Shown piece after piece: positions 44,798-57,876 of a DNA stretch of 64,000 nucleotides. The DNA lies in assembly GCA_029962745.1 (NCBI GenBank), contig CM057154.1, forward strand, positions 15,274,723 through 15,338,722. The letters are read 5' to 3'. This DNA comes from Echinometra lucunter (taxonomy: Eukaryota; Echinodermata; Echinoidea; Camarodonta; Echinometridae). Position 1 is the stretch's first letter; every line of letters starts with the position of its first letter. The notes under the pieces were generated by a model that was not told where the DNA came from, did no database searches, and saw nothing but the letters and a program-made list of their open reading frames with translations. A program made the translations under genes and the position numbers.

Positions 44798-47700
44798 TTT
44801 TTTTGTTGTTTTGAATAATATTTTATTTTACTTCCTCTCTTCAAATCAATAAGGTTACATCACAATTCATATGAATAAAGATTCTTTGACATGTAATACA
44901 ATCAATAAACAATCAAACAAATAAATATATCAATATCATGAGATTACAAATATTTTTAAAATGATTACAATGAAATTAAACTGCCAAATTTCTCTCTATA
45001 ACAAGGTGAAAGCAGAGAAAAAAAAAAAAAACCTATATCAAACGACAAATAACAAGGAAAAAAAACTTTGTAAAGGATGACTTTTTTCATGATAGAATAG
45101 AAATATCTCATTTGCACATAATAATTGTAAAAGAAGAAATAATTTTAAAAGGGATAAAAGATTATTTCAAAAAGGTTAATTAGAGAAGATGTATTATCAT
45201 AAAAACATCCCTACACCACACTCACCTAAACCCCCTTACCCCCTCCCCCTCATCTCTCTCCCCAAACACTCACACAAGCTCACTTCAACTCACCATCACC
45301 CACAGCTTCCCCTCCCCCCCCACCCCCCCCCTCTTCCCCGTCACAGACACTCACACATCCATCGACACACGTACACCCACACACAATGCAATCCTGCTCT
45401 GGTACAACTATCGGTATTTGAACAAATAAACAACACAAACAGAACATGAAGCAACCAATACATCCATAGTATTAAGAACAGGTGTGCATTGAGTTGTGTC
45501 CCATTTCCTTAAGTGCATCCCCAGCTTCCTTTTTAAACGCTATTTGATATTCCTTATCTCTATAACTCTTTAACCAAATGTGTCACTTTCTGTGCGGTTG
45601 GCAATATTCCCTGTTTTCTTGAACTAAAAAATATACTTGATTAAGAATATAATACAGTTTATTAAAGCTACTCTTGTAGTATTTCCAGATATCCCCATGA
45701 AAATTGGTTTCAAATTGTCAGCGCCAAGTTCATTCATTTGAAATATTTTACTCATCTCTTCCCATAATTGCTTAACTTCAGGACAATAAAAGAATAAATG
45801 TTGGTAAGTCTCAACTTCTTTTTTACAAAAGGAGCACAAATTATCTGTCTCAAAACCAAATTTAAAAAGTTCCCTTTTCATGTACACAGCCCCTTGTAAT
45901 TGTTTGTATTGAAATTCTCTGTGTTTATTGCATAGCATTGCACATTCAGTCTCAAAATACTTCTTTTCAGTTTCCCCCATTCCCAAATCATATTCGGATT
46001 GCCCCATCTGTAAACATGAAATACATAATCAATTTGAAAATTTTCAATAAAGTGGTCATATATTCGTCTAGATTTATATCACATAGTTTCTGAACATGTC
46101 CACATATCATCAATTGAATTTCAAAGTTGTCTGTATCCATTTCCATAAAATCACCTTGTATCCACTCTTCTGTTTATTACTGAAAATATCTTTTGAATTT
46201 GAGGCAAGTTTTCAGATGAAAATTTTAGATCATACCAGTATGAAACTGTCTTAATTGACCTCCAACTATTATAGCCGAGACCTTAACTATACCTTTCTGA
46301 AATAATTCAATATCAAAAAAGGTCTTATTATTGAGGCATATACGCTTGTTATTAAAAATAATGGGATTAATTTTCCCTCCAAAATGTCTACACCTATCCA
46401 ATTCGTGCCATGCCTTCAGCATATCTATGTAAAATAATGGCATACCTTTCAAATTCATTCTACTCGTATCATAATCACACAGAAATATGATTCGACCACC
46501 TAAAGAGCTACAAAAATATTCGAAGTTGCTTCCAACCCGAACTTTCCCCTCCATCTAGTAAACGTTTAATCCACATTATCCGTTGGGTTTTAACAAAGAC
46601 CCTCAAAATTTGGAGCTCTCAGTCCTCCAACAGAATAGTCTTGATATAGAACCTTGCGTTTTATTCTATCTTTTCTCCCCAAATAAAATTGAAAGAAATT
46701 TTTTCTATTTCCTTAAAAACGTCCTTTTGGGACTGTCATCAGTGAAGAAACATAATTTAATTTTGAAAATGCATACATTTTCAAAAGTTTTATTTACCAT
46801 ACATTGTAGATCTCTTTGTTTCCACCAACCAATAAGTCTTTTAATTTTACCTCAAGATTTCCTTATAATTCAATCATCTTTGACTTTACAATCTCGTGCG
46901 AATAAACCCCTAAGATTTTAATATGTTGTAACCAATGTCCAAGAAGTGGTAAACCGGTCTATCTCTTTCTTCTCCCAACCATAAAAAGTTTGTTTTATCC
47001 ATATTAATCTTCAATCCACTTAAATTTTCAAATCTGAGAATATTTTCTTTACTCTATGGATCGAATTCATATCTTTTAAAAACAATGTAATGTCATCTGC
47101 ATACAGAACTTGTTTTATTTCCCGTTTCCCAAATCCTATCCCTTTAATATTAACATCTCTCCTAATATAATGAGCTAATAGTTCAATCGCTATGATAAAT
47201 AAATATGGAGAGAGTGGATCCCCCTTGCCTTACTTCCTCTATTACTTCAAAATATCCCGTAGAATGCCCCCCGTTCAACACGCAACTACTAACATTATTA
47301 TAAAGAGTTTTGACCCAAGAACACAGATTTTTCCCAAACCCGAAATGTTCTAAAGTTTTGAATAAAAGTTATGAGAGATACAATCGAATGGCCTTTTCAA
47401 TCCACTGCAATCAAAAAACCTAAGGGTTGATACAAAGATTGAAAAACATATCATCAATTAACCGAACTGCTTCCCCCAATATTACGATCTTTGACCATAA
47501 CCCACTTGATCACAATGAATAATATCTCCCAAGACCTCTTTCACCCTTGTCGCTAACACCTTTGACAAAATTTTATAATCTACATTCAAAAGAGTTATCG
47601 GCCTGTAGTTTTTCATGTGCAAAGGATTTTTGCCTTCTTTTTCAATTAAAGTAATTACCACCCCTGTCTCTGCGAATTTGACAACATTTTAACTTCAAAA

Positions 47701-48962
47701 CTCTCATTGAAAGCTTCAACTATGATTTTCCCTAAAAGTGGCCAAAATGTAAGTAGAACTCTGCGGTATAAACCATCATTGCCAGGCGATTTATTCCATT
47801 TCATTTCCTTTAAAGCCTGAAACATTCTTCATGTGTTATTGGATATTCACAAAACTCTCTATTTTCTTTACTCAGTTTGGGTAAATCATTAAAAAACATA
47901 TTTTCAATATCATCACTAGTTTCAAGATTTTTACATGCATATAAATTTTTATAAAACTCCCGAATGATTTTTATAATTCCTTTGCAATCTCGCACCGTTT
48001 CCTGATTTTTATCATAAATCTCCTTAATCGCACTTCTCCTTTTATTGGATTTAAGTAATTGTTCAAAGAACTGTGAATTTCTTTCTCCTTCTTCAGACCA
48101 TTGGGCTCTGACGGACCTTTAGACCTTGCGAGAATAGTCGAAAAGTTTATCTAGTTTCTCTTTTTTAAATTCAATTTCGTTTTGGATGTCAATATGAAAA
48201 GTGATCGTCAAGCGATATTCTAAATCTTTAATTTCTTTTTGTAATCTTTTCAATGTGATTTTTCTGAGTTTTGCTCTTCACGGGAAAATGCCATTATATA
48301 TTCTCTTAACTTCATTTTCATAAAATCCCAAATTTAATCTTGCTTATTATTTGGTCCGCCATATTCTTTCTATTTCAGAAATCTTCATCTTTACCCCGTC
48401 TACAAAATCTTTATCAGAGCATAAACTGCTGTTAAACTTCCAGTAAGATCTCCCATATGCAAAGCTTTCGACTAAATTATTAAACACGACCTGAACTCCA
48501 GCATGGTCAGGAGTGATAGAGGGTAAAATATCTGAACTTTTCACGTCTTTTTCTAATTTCGAGGAGATAAAAATATAATCTAATCTGCTCTGAACGAAGG
48601 GATTATTTTGTTTGAAGGTAAATTCTTTTTTGTTAGGATGCCGCTTCCGCCACACATCAGTTAGATTTAGCCTATCAAGAAAATCAACCAATGAATCTTT
48701 ATATCTATTTTTCGAAATATTATACTTCCACCCATGTAGTCTAAGTTTCGATTCATAGCAATATTAAAATCTCCTCCAACAATAAGAGAATATTCTTGAC
48801 TAACAACAGAAGATAAAATTTGTCTAAATCAGACAGAAAATTGCATTGTGAGTTTTCTTTATTCCCTGTGGGGAAATATACACTGCCCAATATAATCTTT
48901 TCACCTTGACATTTTCCTTTGATTATAACATATCGTCCTTCTTTATCAATTATAATTTTTTT
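44798..48962 (-). mobile_element. 5'-truncated L1/Tx1-type LINE (copy B)
   Basis: Same element as 33385-37551, with CATGTAC at 44791-44797 and 48963-48969. Endonuclease pieces are open at 48347-48691 and 48753-48962, the linker at 47810-47995, and the zinc-knuckle region at 45624-46007. Here the C-terminus reads on through a Lys-rich tail to a stop near 45473, whereas copy A shifts frame. The RT region carries extra indels (47230, 47390, 47495) absent from copy A. Confidence 0.85.
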
Positions 48963-51457
48963 CATGTACTGCACCTGCACCAGGCGCGCCGCGCCCTCTG
49001 TAGTCGATCGACGCTGATGATCGTCGATTCGCGCGCTATACGGCTACATACACGGCCGGCATGCATGCATCGTATCCGTAGTAGTACGTACGGCGACGGA
49101 CATGACGACGTCATCTTCTAAGTTATCTCTAAAATCAACAATAGTAGAGTATTCTGGTAAGAAACATCACTTATTGATGATGGAGTATGTGCATGAGATG
49201 TATGAAACGGTGATAGATTTTGTGCTGATTTGGTCTCTGTGAAAATCAAGAGTGAAAGAGGGCAACTTGTGCACGTGTGATGAGTGACCAACATGACCAA
49301 TTTTGGCTGCGGTCCGCACCGGCTCCGGTTTCATGTTTCTCTTACCATTACAAGTTCAGCCATTGGAGAGCGCAGGCCGCGCTGGGGCCGGGGACCGGGA
49401 GCCGGCGCGGGATGGTCCGATCGCTGTGCTAGGCGTTGTGGCCCTGGCCTGGCGTGGGACCATGTGCACGTCAGTAAAGTAATTTTTTTGAACAGAAAAA
49501 ACATTTTGTAGTCTGGACTTGGTCTCTTCTACGATAGTACGAAGTAAGACGAAATAAATTCTTTATGACTCTAAGTATGATAAATTATAGGATTGGGGGG
49601 CAGGGTATCCGGACACAATAACAAAATGAAGCCTTCTTTTATGTCTTTGGATTAAACAAATAAAATGCATGGCAAACCTGTGAGAATAGGGGACCAGAAA
49701 CGCGGCGCACATATTCATTTGTATGCAAACCAAAATATGCAGCCGTGGCAGCGGCAGAGTTGGCGGCGAGGGGGACGATCTGCACAAGATTCATGGATGA
49801 AACATTTGTGAGTTTGAGAACATTTTCTGGCAAAAATCTAAATGATTTTCACCACATAATCACACATTTGAAAGCCGAGAAGACAATGTAATATATAAGA
49901 ACATAATTACTTGATTAAAACATATTTTAAAGTCATTTTGAACTTGATCATGGACTTGTCACATACCCTGACTTTCGGCTGTTTGCTGCCGATCTCTGCA
50001 CAGTACAAATGGCCTGCGCGCGTTGCGGTCCCCTATTCTCCGGGTTTGCCAAACGCATTGTCTGTGCTAATCATCATCAATATTTGTTCTCTATAATATT
50101 GTCTAACATTTTGTGCTAAAACATTTAAGAGATTTGCTTGTAAATTTTTCAATGGCTGTTTAAAATCGACTGTCCGGATACACAACCTGTCCGGACACCC
50201 AACAACTGGGTATAGATCTAGTAAAATAGGGTCGGCAGCCAGGCTTCTCACCAGGACTTTCTTTTGACGTGGAACACAAGGTTCGGCATCCAGGAAAAAT
50301 TTACACATGGTACAGAAAACTGGAACGTGTGGCTTTGTTTTGTGCGTACAAAAAGTGCCATTAAATTATACACTTTCATGCTTAAATTTATGCATGGTGG
50401 CATTTCCCCTTCTAAGTTCTATTGTTCTAAATTTGCACGTGGTGGCAAGTAGTCCAGGGACGTCTGGAGAGTAAAAAAAAAAAAAAAAACGCAAACACTA
50501 TTTGCTGTCCATGACGTCCAGTGTTTTTACCCCCTATTTGTACATAGCAAGCATCTTGGCACTTCAAAACAACCCCTGGAAAATCACTTTCCCATGGGCC
50601 AATGACACACCAGCCTTGTAACTATCGGCTGTGGTCATCACGAACCCGACTGACACTTGGGACTAAAAATTGGACGTATGAAAACCGAAATTTAGATCTA
50701 AATTTATCGTAGGGTAGCTGGAAAAAACTCACCGTTGTTTACGTTCCCTCGGCGTCCATTGAAATACAGATAGAAAATGGCGACTAACTTGTGCATGCGC
50801 ATGGATGCGCGACTAGATGTGAGCGATCTTGCAGACGTTTTCAAAAAATTTACGGCGAGAATTCCCGTAAATGGACTAGTGGCAAGTGAGTTTGAAATTT
50901 GCACATGGTGGCAAGTGAGTTTGAAATTTGCACATGGTGGTCCCACCATGTGTAATAGCCCAGGTGAGAACCATGTCGGGAGCTCTAGAGTAAAAAAAAG
51001 GCTCTGGTGTGCGGCCGCTTAAAGGGAATTTGCTGATTATATTTATCAGTCAAAGACTCGCATATAGTTCAATACCATCAATGCGCAGAGTCCAAATACT
51101 TGCTTAAAAAATAGAAGGCACAATTGAAATTATTGACCAATTACGTGGTCAGTAGTGTCAGTAGTGTCCATTTTTCAAAACGGTGCTAGGGGGTCCTTTG
51201 TGCAGGTGCCCCTACCCCTGTTGGTGGCCGCCTATCATTTGGCGAGCATTTAGCGCCATATTTGTGACTAAGTAAACAAAATTAATGTCAAATTTCATAC
51301 TTTACACACCAATACTTAAGAGTAATAATATTTTTTAGAAACTCATAAAATCTGTCAAACGTGATGATCTATCAAATGCCATGACAAAAAAATGAAGGCA
51401 GAGTACAATACTACAATCTCCTACAAAAACCTGCATTTTGTACACGTTTTACATAAG

Positions 51458-52586
51458 GTGGCTGCTCACCAGACCCACCTAGAAAAATGGCTCTGGTGAG
51501 CGGCCACCCCCATGCAACTTTCTCTGTGGTGGTGTAAATAAGAATTTCTGCAGCTAAATTTGGACCATTGACAAAAAATCAAATTACACAATAAATTGAA
51601 CAAATAAAGCTTAGGTATTCCATGTCATAGTCTCTTAACTTAAAAGTGAAGAAACTGCCATTTTTTTGTCAGTGACTGGTGGTGTAGATTTCTCATGATG
51701 TTGAGTGAGATTCATTATGATTGCTGCTTTGGCCGAGTATGATTTTTGGTGCAATTGAACCTACCTGAGACTGTCCAAGGTAATTTTTGAAGGGATATCA
51801 AAAATCTTTTTTTATTCTTAGTTTTTTTTTCACTGCCGGCTGCTCATTGGACTGTCACAGGAGCACATATTCTAGTAAAAACTAAAGGCTTTTAAGGTGT
51901 GGGTCCCCATGAAGCGTTATGTACTGGACGGCAAAAAACAACAACAAAAAACAAAAACAAACTTAAGTTACGCACAGTGCGATATGTTCAGTGCGCCAAA
52001 CTTCCGATGTGATGGAGCAATAAGGTGGCTGCTCACCAGACCCACCTAGAAAAATGGCTCTGGTGAGCGGCCACCCCCATGCAACTTTCTCTGTAGTGGT
52101 GTAAATAAGAATTTCTGCAGCTAAATTTGGACCATTGACAAAAAATCAAATTACACAATAAATTGAACAAATAAAGCTTAGGTATTCCATGTCATAGTCT
52201 CTTAACTTAAAAGTGAAGAAACTGCCATTTTTTGTCAGTGACTGGTGGTGTAGATTTCTCATGATGTTGAGTGAGATTCATTATGATTGCTGCTTTGGCT
52301 GAGTATGATTTTTGGTGCAATAGAACCTACCTGAGACTGTCCAAGGTAATTTTTGAAGGGATATCAAAAATCTTTTTTTATTCTTAGTTTTTTTTCACCG
52401 CCGGCTGCTCATTGGACTGTCACAGGAGCACATATTCTAGTAAAACTAAAGCCTTTTAAGGTGTGGGTCCCCATGAAGCGTTATGTACTGGACGGCAAAA
52501 AACAACAACAAAAACAAAAACAAACTTAAGTTACGCGCAGTGCGATATGTTCAGTGCGCCAAACTTCCGATGTGATGGAGCAATAA
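51458..52586. repeat. Tandem duplication, two ~562 bp units (copy B)
   Basis: Counterpart of 40041-41165; same unit boundaries, with small indels in the A-rich stretches. Confidence 0.88.
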
Positions 52587-53037
52587 GAATATCATCAAGG
52601 TTTGCCAAAAAGAATCGGTGACTTTTCCTTTATTTCTTCTCATAAATGTTAACGTTAGAAATCGCTGTGAAATGCACACCAGTCTAGCCCAGAGAGGCGT
52701 TCAGTGGTGTTCTGACATCTCACTGAACGCCCCAGAATGGCCTGTATAGATTGTTTTTGCCCTTGTGTAGAAGCTTGTCAACAAAGAAAATTATGCTCCT
52801 AAATCACACTTTCTCCTGACCTGTTAGCCCTGGAAACTACCTTCCAAGTTTGCCATTGGGCTGATATATCTAACTGCAAAATTAGATTCTAAATTCTTAG
52901 TCTAGAAATAAATGACTTCTGATTGCTTCCAGACCCTACCTTCCTGTCAATTCTGTCGCGTGATTAATTTTCATTTCAATAGAGCGACCTCCGACATCGT
53001 CAGTTTATTTACGTCTGTTGGCCTAGGCCACAGGTGA

Positions 53038-53255
53038 AAGAGTGGTGCGGTGTTGCATTCTTGTACGTAACGGGCACATACTCTACATGCAAGAGTGCGC
53101 CACTGAATATATCGTGCATCACATTGTAGCGCTGCACCAGGCGAAAGAGTGGTGCGGCGTTGCATTCTTGTACGTAACGGGCACATACTCTACATGCAAG
53201 AGTGCGCCACTGAATATATCGTGCATCACATTGCAGCGCTGCACCACTCTTATGA
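53038..53255. repeat. Tandem duplication, two 107 bp units (copy B)
   Basis: Counterpart of 41614-41830. Confidence 0.88.
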
Positions 53256-53558
53256 TTAAGTTAACCCATAGAGGTACAGTGTCACCTTTAGGAGACGTTT
53301 TTGCAGTATCCGTTGGTTCCAGAATGTTGGGCAGTACATATCATACATGAGCAGAAAGAGAAAAATGCACTGACAAATTTGAGCCCATTCCCATCGCTGT
53401 ATGGTGTGGCGTTCTCGAATTAGAGCAGTTTAAGTGTAACTAATCATTAAACTCTTTAAATTGACAACACAATGAATAATATATAATCACTATTTCTGTG
53501 TTCAAATTGGCAATTTCTGATTCAATTTACAATTATATGTCATTTTGGTTTATGTTAT

Positions 53559-54304
53559 ATCCATATTTATTTTTTTCAAGCTATGTAAATGTGGAAAAGG
53601 ATAATTTTTATTGCCAATTTGAGGATTGAAGATGATTAATTTAGACCTCAAGAAAGCTCTGTACTGCTGTGGGTTAAGGGGAAAGGCTGTTTGAAAGATT
53701 GAAAATAATTGCTAAAGCTACTGTACTCCTCACACCCTGTGCATGGATCATATTCGTTACAAAATGTTATGATAAGAACGTGATGAATTTTAAAGTAGAG
53801 AGTCATGTCCTTGAATTGAGGTATTTTTTCAGAAATATGGTCTATATGTACCTCAGTTATCCATCCTAAAGAGTTGTCAGTGTGTGTGCAGGATTTGTTC
53901 AATCCCATTTTGCTCCCTCTCTTGTTTATTTCATGAATTCATACAAGTTTTATATTGATCTGCACTATATGACTATGTGTAATCATCAGCGAGGAGACTT
54001 GGTGCCCCGATATTCTATATTTGCACTTCCTTTCCAATTGAATACAACTGATTTTTTTTTTATAATCTGGATTGTGCTTTAGTAGGGTTTCTGAACATGA
54101 GACGAGAGGAATTAAAAGATAGGGAAATCAGACCTCAGACGGATAGTACTTCATTCTCTCTTTGTCATTCAGTACTTTGGAAGTAGCTGGATTCCTGCAT
54201 CATGTTTGCAAGTGAATCAAGGTGATCTTCCATAATGTAGCATTTTTAAATATATGAAGTGTTACTCATCACTTACATGATATTTACATATGTACATGTA
54301 AATG
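53559..54304. other. Unique AT-rich DNA, no gene identified
   Basis: A minus-strand frame at 53648-53908 (86 residues) is open but has no recognisable domain or convincing splice sites. Confidence 0.45.
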
Positions 54305-54448
54305 CGCTAACTTTTTAAAGAATCTGATTGATCCACCAATTTCACCACCGGTAGGCGAAAAATATGCCTCTTGCCTCGGCAGTTCTTTTTTACCACCTCA
54401 TATCCCATTCATTTACTATAGAAAAAACTTGGGGTTCATCGTGAGGGT
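54305..54448. repeat. 144 bp dispersed duplicate, copy 1
   Basis: 'ctaactttttaaagaatctg' to 'gggttcatcgtgagggt' recurs in the same orientation at 56711-56855 with scattered substitutions. Confidence 0.85.
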
Positions 54449-55973
54449 AACAATGATAATTTTTACATTGGGTTACCTTCAAGAATTATGAAAAGCAAGT
54501 GTAATGGTGAGGTGCCAATTCATATGACCAATCATTTATCTACTGCTTATATTCGCTTATTAAGTTTATCCACAAACACCCATTTTTGCTTGAAACAAAA
54601 GAGCTCATAAATATGCACCTCATAACATGTCAGATTATTTTACCAAATTACCCAGTGAGACAATTTTGTTCAGTTTGGTTAGGTAGTTTGGCCAGGCAAC
54701 AAAGCAGTACTACCATCAAAGAGGTTCTGTGCCGTTAATACAGGAAAAAATTATTTTTTTTTCTAAGGCTACTTTTTGAGCCCACCCACCCGAATTTTCT
54801 ACATTGTATTACAGTTTACATTGGACCCTATGAGAATTTCAGGGGCTCTTTTTTAGTTTTCCAGGGCTCTTTTTGGCATTTCGGGGGCGAATTCGCCCTG
54901 AGCCCCCGTGTATTTTTTCCCCTGCGTTAATACCACTATTTATAGTGCATTTGATTTATATTCATTATTTCAGTTTATTTCATGGACCCCCAAGGTTTTA
55001 CTCTTGCCCCCTAAAATGTCAAAATATTAAAATTTAGGCGTCCAGCCAGACCCTCAGGACAAAACGCGAGTAAGGGGGCCCTGTTACATGTATGCATATC
55101 AGTGAATTACATTAATAGTTAAAAGTACGGAAATATCAGTTAAAAGTAAAGCCAATCATCCTGCTTGCATGTATGTATGTCCTTTCAGATGCATTTAAGG
55201 TCATTTAGTCTACCTGTGCATGTGCCCTTTTAGATAAGTCTCTTTAGGAGATATATGACGCTGTGAAACGTGATTTCGAGAAAACCAAGTCCAAATTTAA
55301 CCATATATTCCCACCACCCGTGCCAAGCCATCGCAGATATTCATGCCTGGAAAAATACATGACAGGAATGCTTAGGGTCTTTTCTTAAAAGTAGTGTCTT
55401 TATTTTCACTCAAAATCGAGAATTGGGGGAGCAATTGCAAAAGAGCTGGAGGCATGTATTTTCAGTGGGTCAAGCCTTATGGGCAGTTTCCTGATCTGGC
55501 CGCACATTGGATGCACGCAGTCAACCAAACTGTATCTTATTACACGCAAAGTCAATGCGCACATATACGACAGTTTGCTGACCGTCACACCTATGCAGCA
55601 GTACACTATTTCAATGGCAAAAGCACAATTTTTAAAAAATTGATAACGTTCTTGCATTAAAAACATCGCAATATCTTGAAAAGTACAGATTTTTATACCA
55701 TGGTTCTTTCTCCAGATATAGAATGAGACTTTTACTTTTATTTTCCGCAGAAAACTCAAAATCGATATTTTGGCCCCAGACCGACGTACGATGGTTCGGA
55801 TGACCATCGACAATTTGTACATGTACATGTAGTCTTGATTTTTGTAAATGAAATATATACATTTACACTATGCAAGAAAGTAGAGGAATTGAGACTAGTA
55901 TTTACTTGTTGAAGATGACATCTGCTACTTATATGGAGACTTGCAATTGATATTATCCTCTTGAGACAGTCAA
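54449..55973. other. AT-rich DNA, no gene identified
   Basis: Frames on both strands at 55394-55828 are fairly long (88 and 140 residues) but mutually overlapping and without a recognisable domain. Possibly an old element. Not supported as coding. Confidence 0.4.
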
Positions 55974-56475
55974 TTGTGCCTTTGATCACTTCAGACCATA
56001 ATATATTAGAAAATAGAAATTGAAACTTCAGAGTGTTCCAAAATAATATTTTTCTTAATACATGTAAGGTGAGAGAAGAAGAGGAATTAATATAAAAAAT
56101 TAAACATCTATCTTATCATTGGCGTAAATCCTTGGGGAGACAAGTACATTGCATCTTTGATCACTTCAGACCCTAATATACTAGAAAATAGAAATTGAAA
56201 CTTTAAAGTGTTCCAAAGTGACAATATTTTTCTTTATACATATAAGGTGAGAGAAGGAGAGGAATTAGAATTCAAAATTAAACATCTATTTTATCATTGG
56301 CATAAATCCTGGGGGAGACAAGTGCATGTAATTGTACCTTTGATCACTTCAGACCCTAATATACTAAAAATAGAAATTGAAACTTTGAAGTGTTCCAAAG
56401 TACAATATTTTTCTTTATACATGTAAGGTGAGAGAAGGAGAGGAATTAGAATCCAAAATTAAACATCTATCTTAT
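55974..56475. repeat. Tandem repeat, 175-183 bp period, ~2.7 copies
   Basis: 'tttgatcacttcagaccc' or its variant occurs at 55981, 56156 and 56339, each followed by 'tagaaattgaaact', 'gtgttccaaa', 'tacatgtaaggtgagag' and 'taaacatctat'. Confidence 0.88.
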
Positions 56476-56710
56476 GCACAGAAACACAAGAATCTTGACC
56501 CCCTCTTAGGAAAAGGCTAGTGTGGAACCGTGAGTGATTTCCCTTTAAGATTGAAAGTATTAAGGCAGACATCATTGAAGTCTTGTTTGGATATAGCACG
56601 TCAAAAACCCCCATGGTTTTCTTAGTGTTAAACCATGATAACGCATCAACACTCAAATAAATGAGACTTTTGTCAAAAGTTGCGCAGACAAACCCATTAC
56701 ATCATATTTT

Positions 56711-56855
56711 GCACTAACTTTTTAAAGAATCTGATTGATCCACCAATTTGACCACTGGTAGGCAAAAAAAATGCCTCTTGCCTTGGCGGTTGATCTTTGC
56801 CACCTCATATCTCATTCTTTTACTACAGAAAAAACTGGGGGTTCATCGTGAGGGT
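56711..56855. repeat. 144 bp dispersed duplicate, copy 2
   Basis: See 54305-54448. Confidence 0.85.
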
Positions 56856-56961
56856 TTGTGGCGTCACATCTGAACAAGCCTTTATAAAATCCATCCAAGT
56901 GATCCACCCTACCTGTATCTGTTCCTTTTCAGATTCATTACTGCAAGTAAAGTCTCTCTTA

Positions 56962-57137
56962 TGGGGTGTTGCAAGAGAGTTGCCATCGATTGCAAGTTGC
57001 AGCTGATCGTCACTGGCCAATCAAAATCATTGTTGCATGCATGTCTTCTTAAAAGGGCAGACCCTGAGCCAATCAGAATGGTTGTTTCAAAATTAGCAAT
57101 TATTTGCAATTGATTGCAACCTTCTTGCAACACCCTA
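56962..57137. mobile_element. MITE with TTA target duplication
   Basis: 176 bp; ends TGGGGTGTTGCAAG and, inverted, TAGGGTGTTGCAAG, then 'ttgccatcgattgcaa' against 'ttgcaattgattgcaa'. Flanked by TTA at 56959-56961 and 57138-57140. A 3 bp TWA target is the hallmark of PIF/Harbinger elements. Confidence 0.85.
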
Positions 57138-57720
57138 TTAGTCTGCATTTGCAGTCTAACCATGTTCATTTTTATTGTTGTTTTGATTATTTTTTATTTG
57201 TATTGTAAAATTCCATAATGTGATTAAAGAATCAATTTAAGGAAGTGGATGAAGTGAAACTACTGACTACTTATTGAAAATATATTTTTCTTTTTGCCAC
57301 TTAGAGAATCATATGTAACACCCATTTGAGACTCAACTTCACTCAAGAGAAGTTTGTTTTCATGCCCTTCATTCTCTAAAGACCTTAGCACTTAAATATT
57401 AAAAGAAGACACTGTATGAGAAAATATGTCAGTGTTGGTTATATTTACAGAAAATTATTTTTTTCTCATGTTTGAACTATGAAATCTATAACAGCATGAT
57501 GACAATAGCCATTTTTGATGTGACAGGTTGAGGTAAAATGATAGTACAAATGAATACTAGTGTAAAAAAACATTAATCGTTGACATGAAGTTATTTCGTG
57601 AAATCTGTTTATTATATGATTTTTAAATCAGAATGAAATGCCAAGGTAAACACATGTTCCAAAATAGAAATTATAAATTTATTAGTTAAAGATAGAAAAA
57701 GTGATATCCATTCAGGAAAT

Positions 57721-57823
57721 TGTGTGGTGTGTGTGTGTGTGTGTGTGTGAGGGTGAGAGAGAAAGAAAGAAAGAAATAGATGGGAAAGAGGGGAAGAGGG
57801 TGAAGGGGAAAAGGCAGAGACAG

Positions 57824-57872
<49 letters not shown>
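57721..57872. repeat. (GT)n and (GA)n microsatellites
   Basis: GT run at about 57721-57749, purine-rich spacer, GA run at 57826-57872. Confidence 0.95.

Positions 57873-57876
<4 letters not shown>

Larger units (their letters stand above)
42637..53558. repeat. Copy B of the ~10.9 kb block at 31208-42136
   Basis: Contig B start. Collinear with copy A; offset drifts from 11429 to 11422 through small indels. Indels are densest in its first ~6 kb and rare after ~49.5 kb, as expected for a poorly supported contig end. Downstream of 53558 the sequence is unique and should be the true continuation. Confidence 0.93.

Noticed and set aside
31208..53558. Reading the repeated block as two LINE insertions or a genuine segmental duplication
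   Set aside because: Ends coincide exactly with contig ends and the 500-N placeholder; differences look like sequencing indels.
57290..57385. Possible exon after 'ctttttgccacttag' encoding a short peptide ending in a stop
   Set aside because: Good acceptor, but only ~24 codons with no partner exon, donor or similarity.
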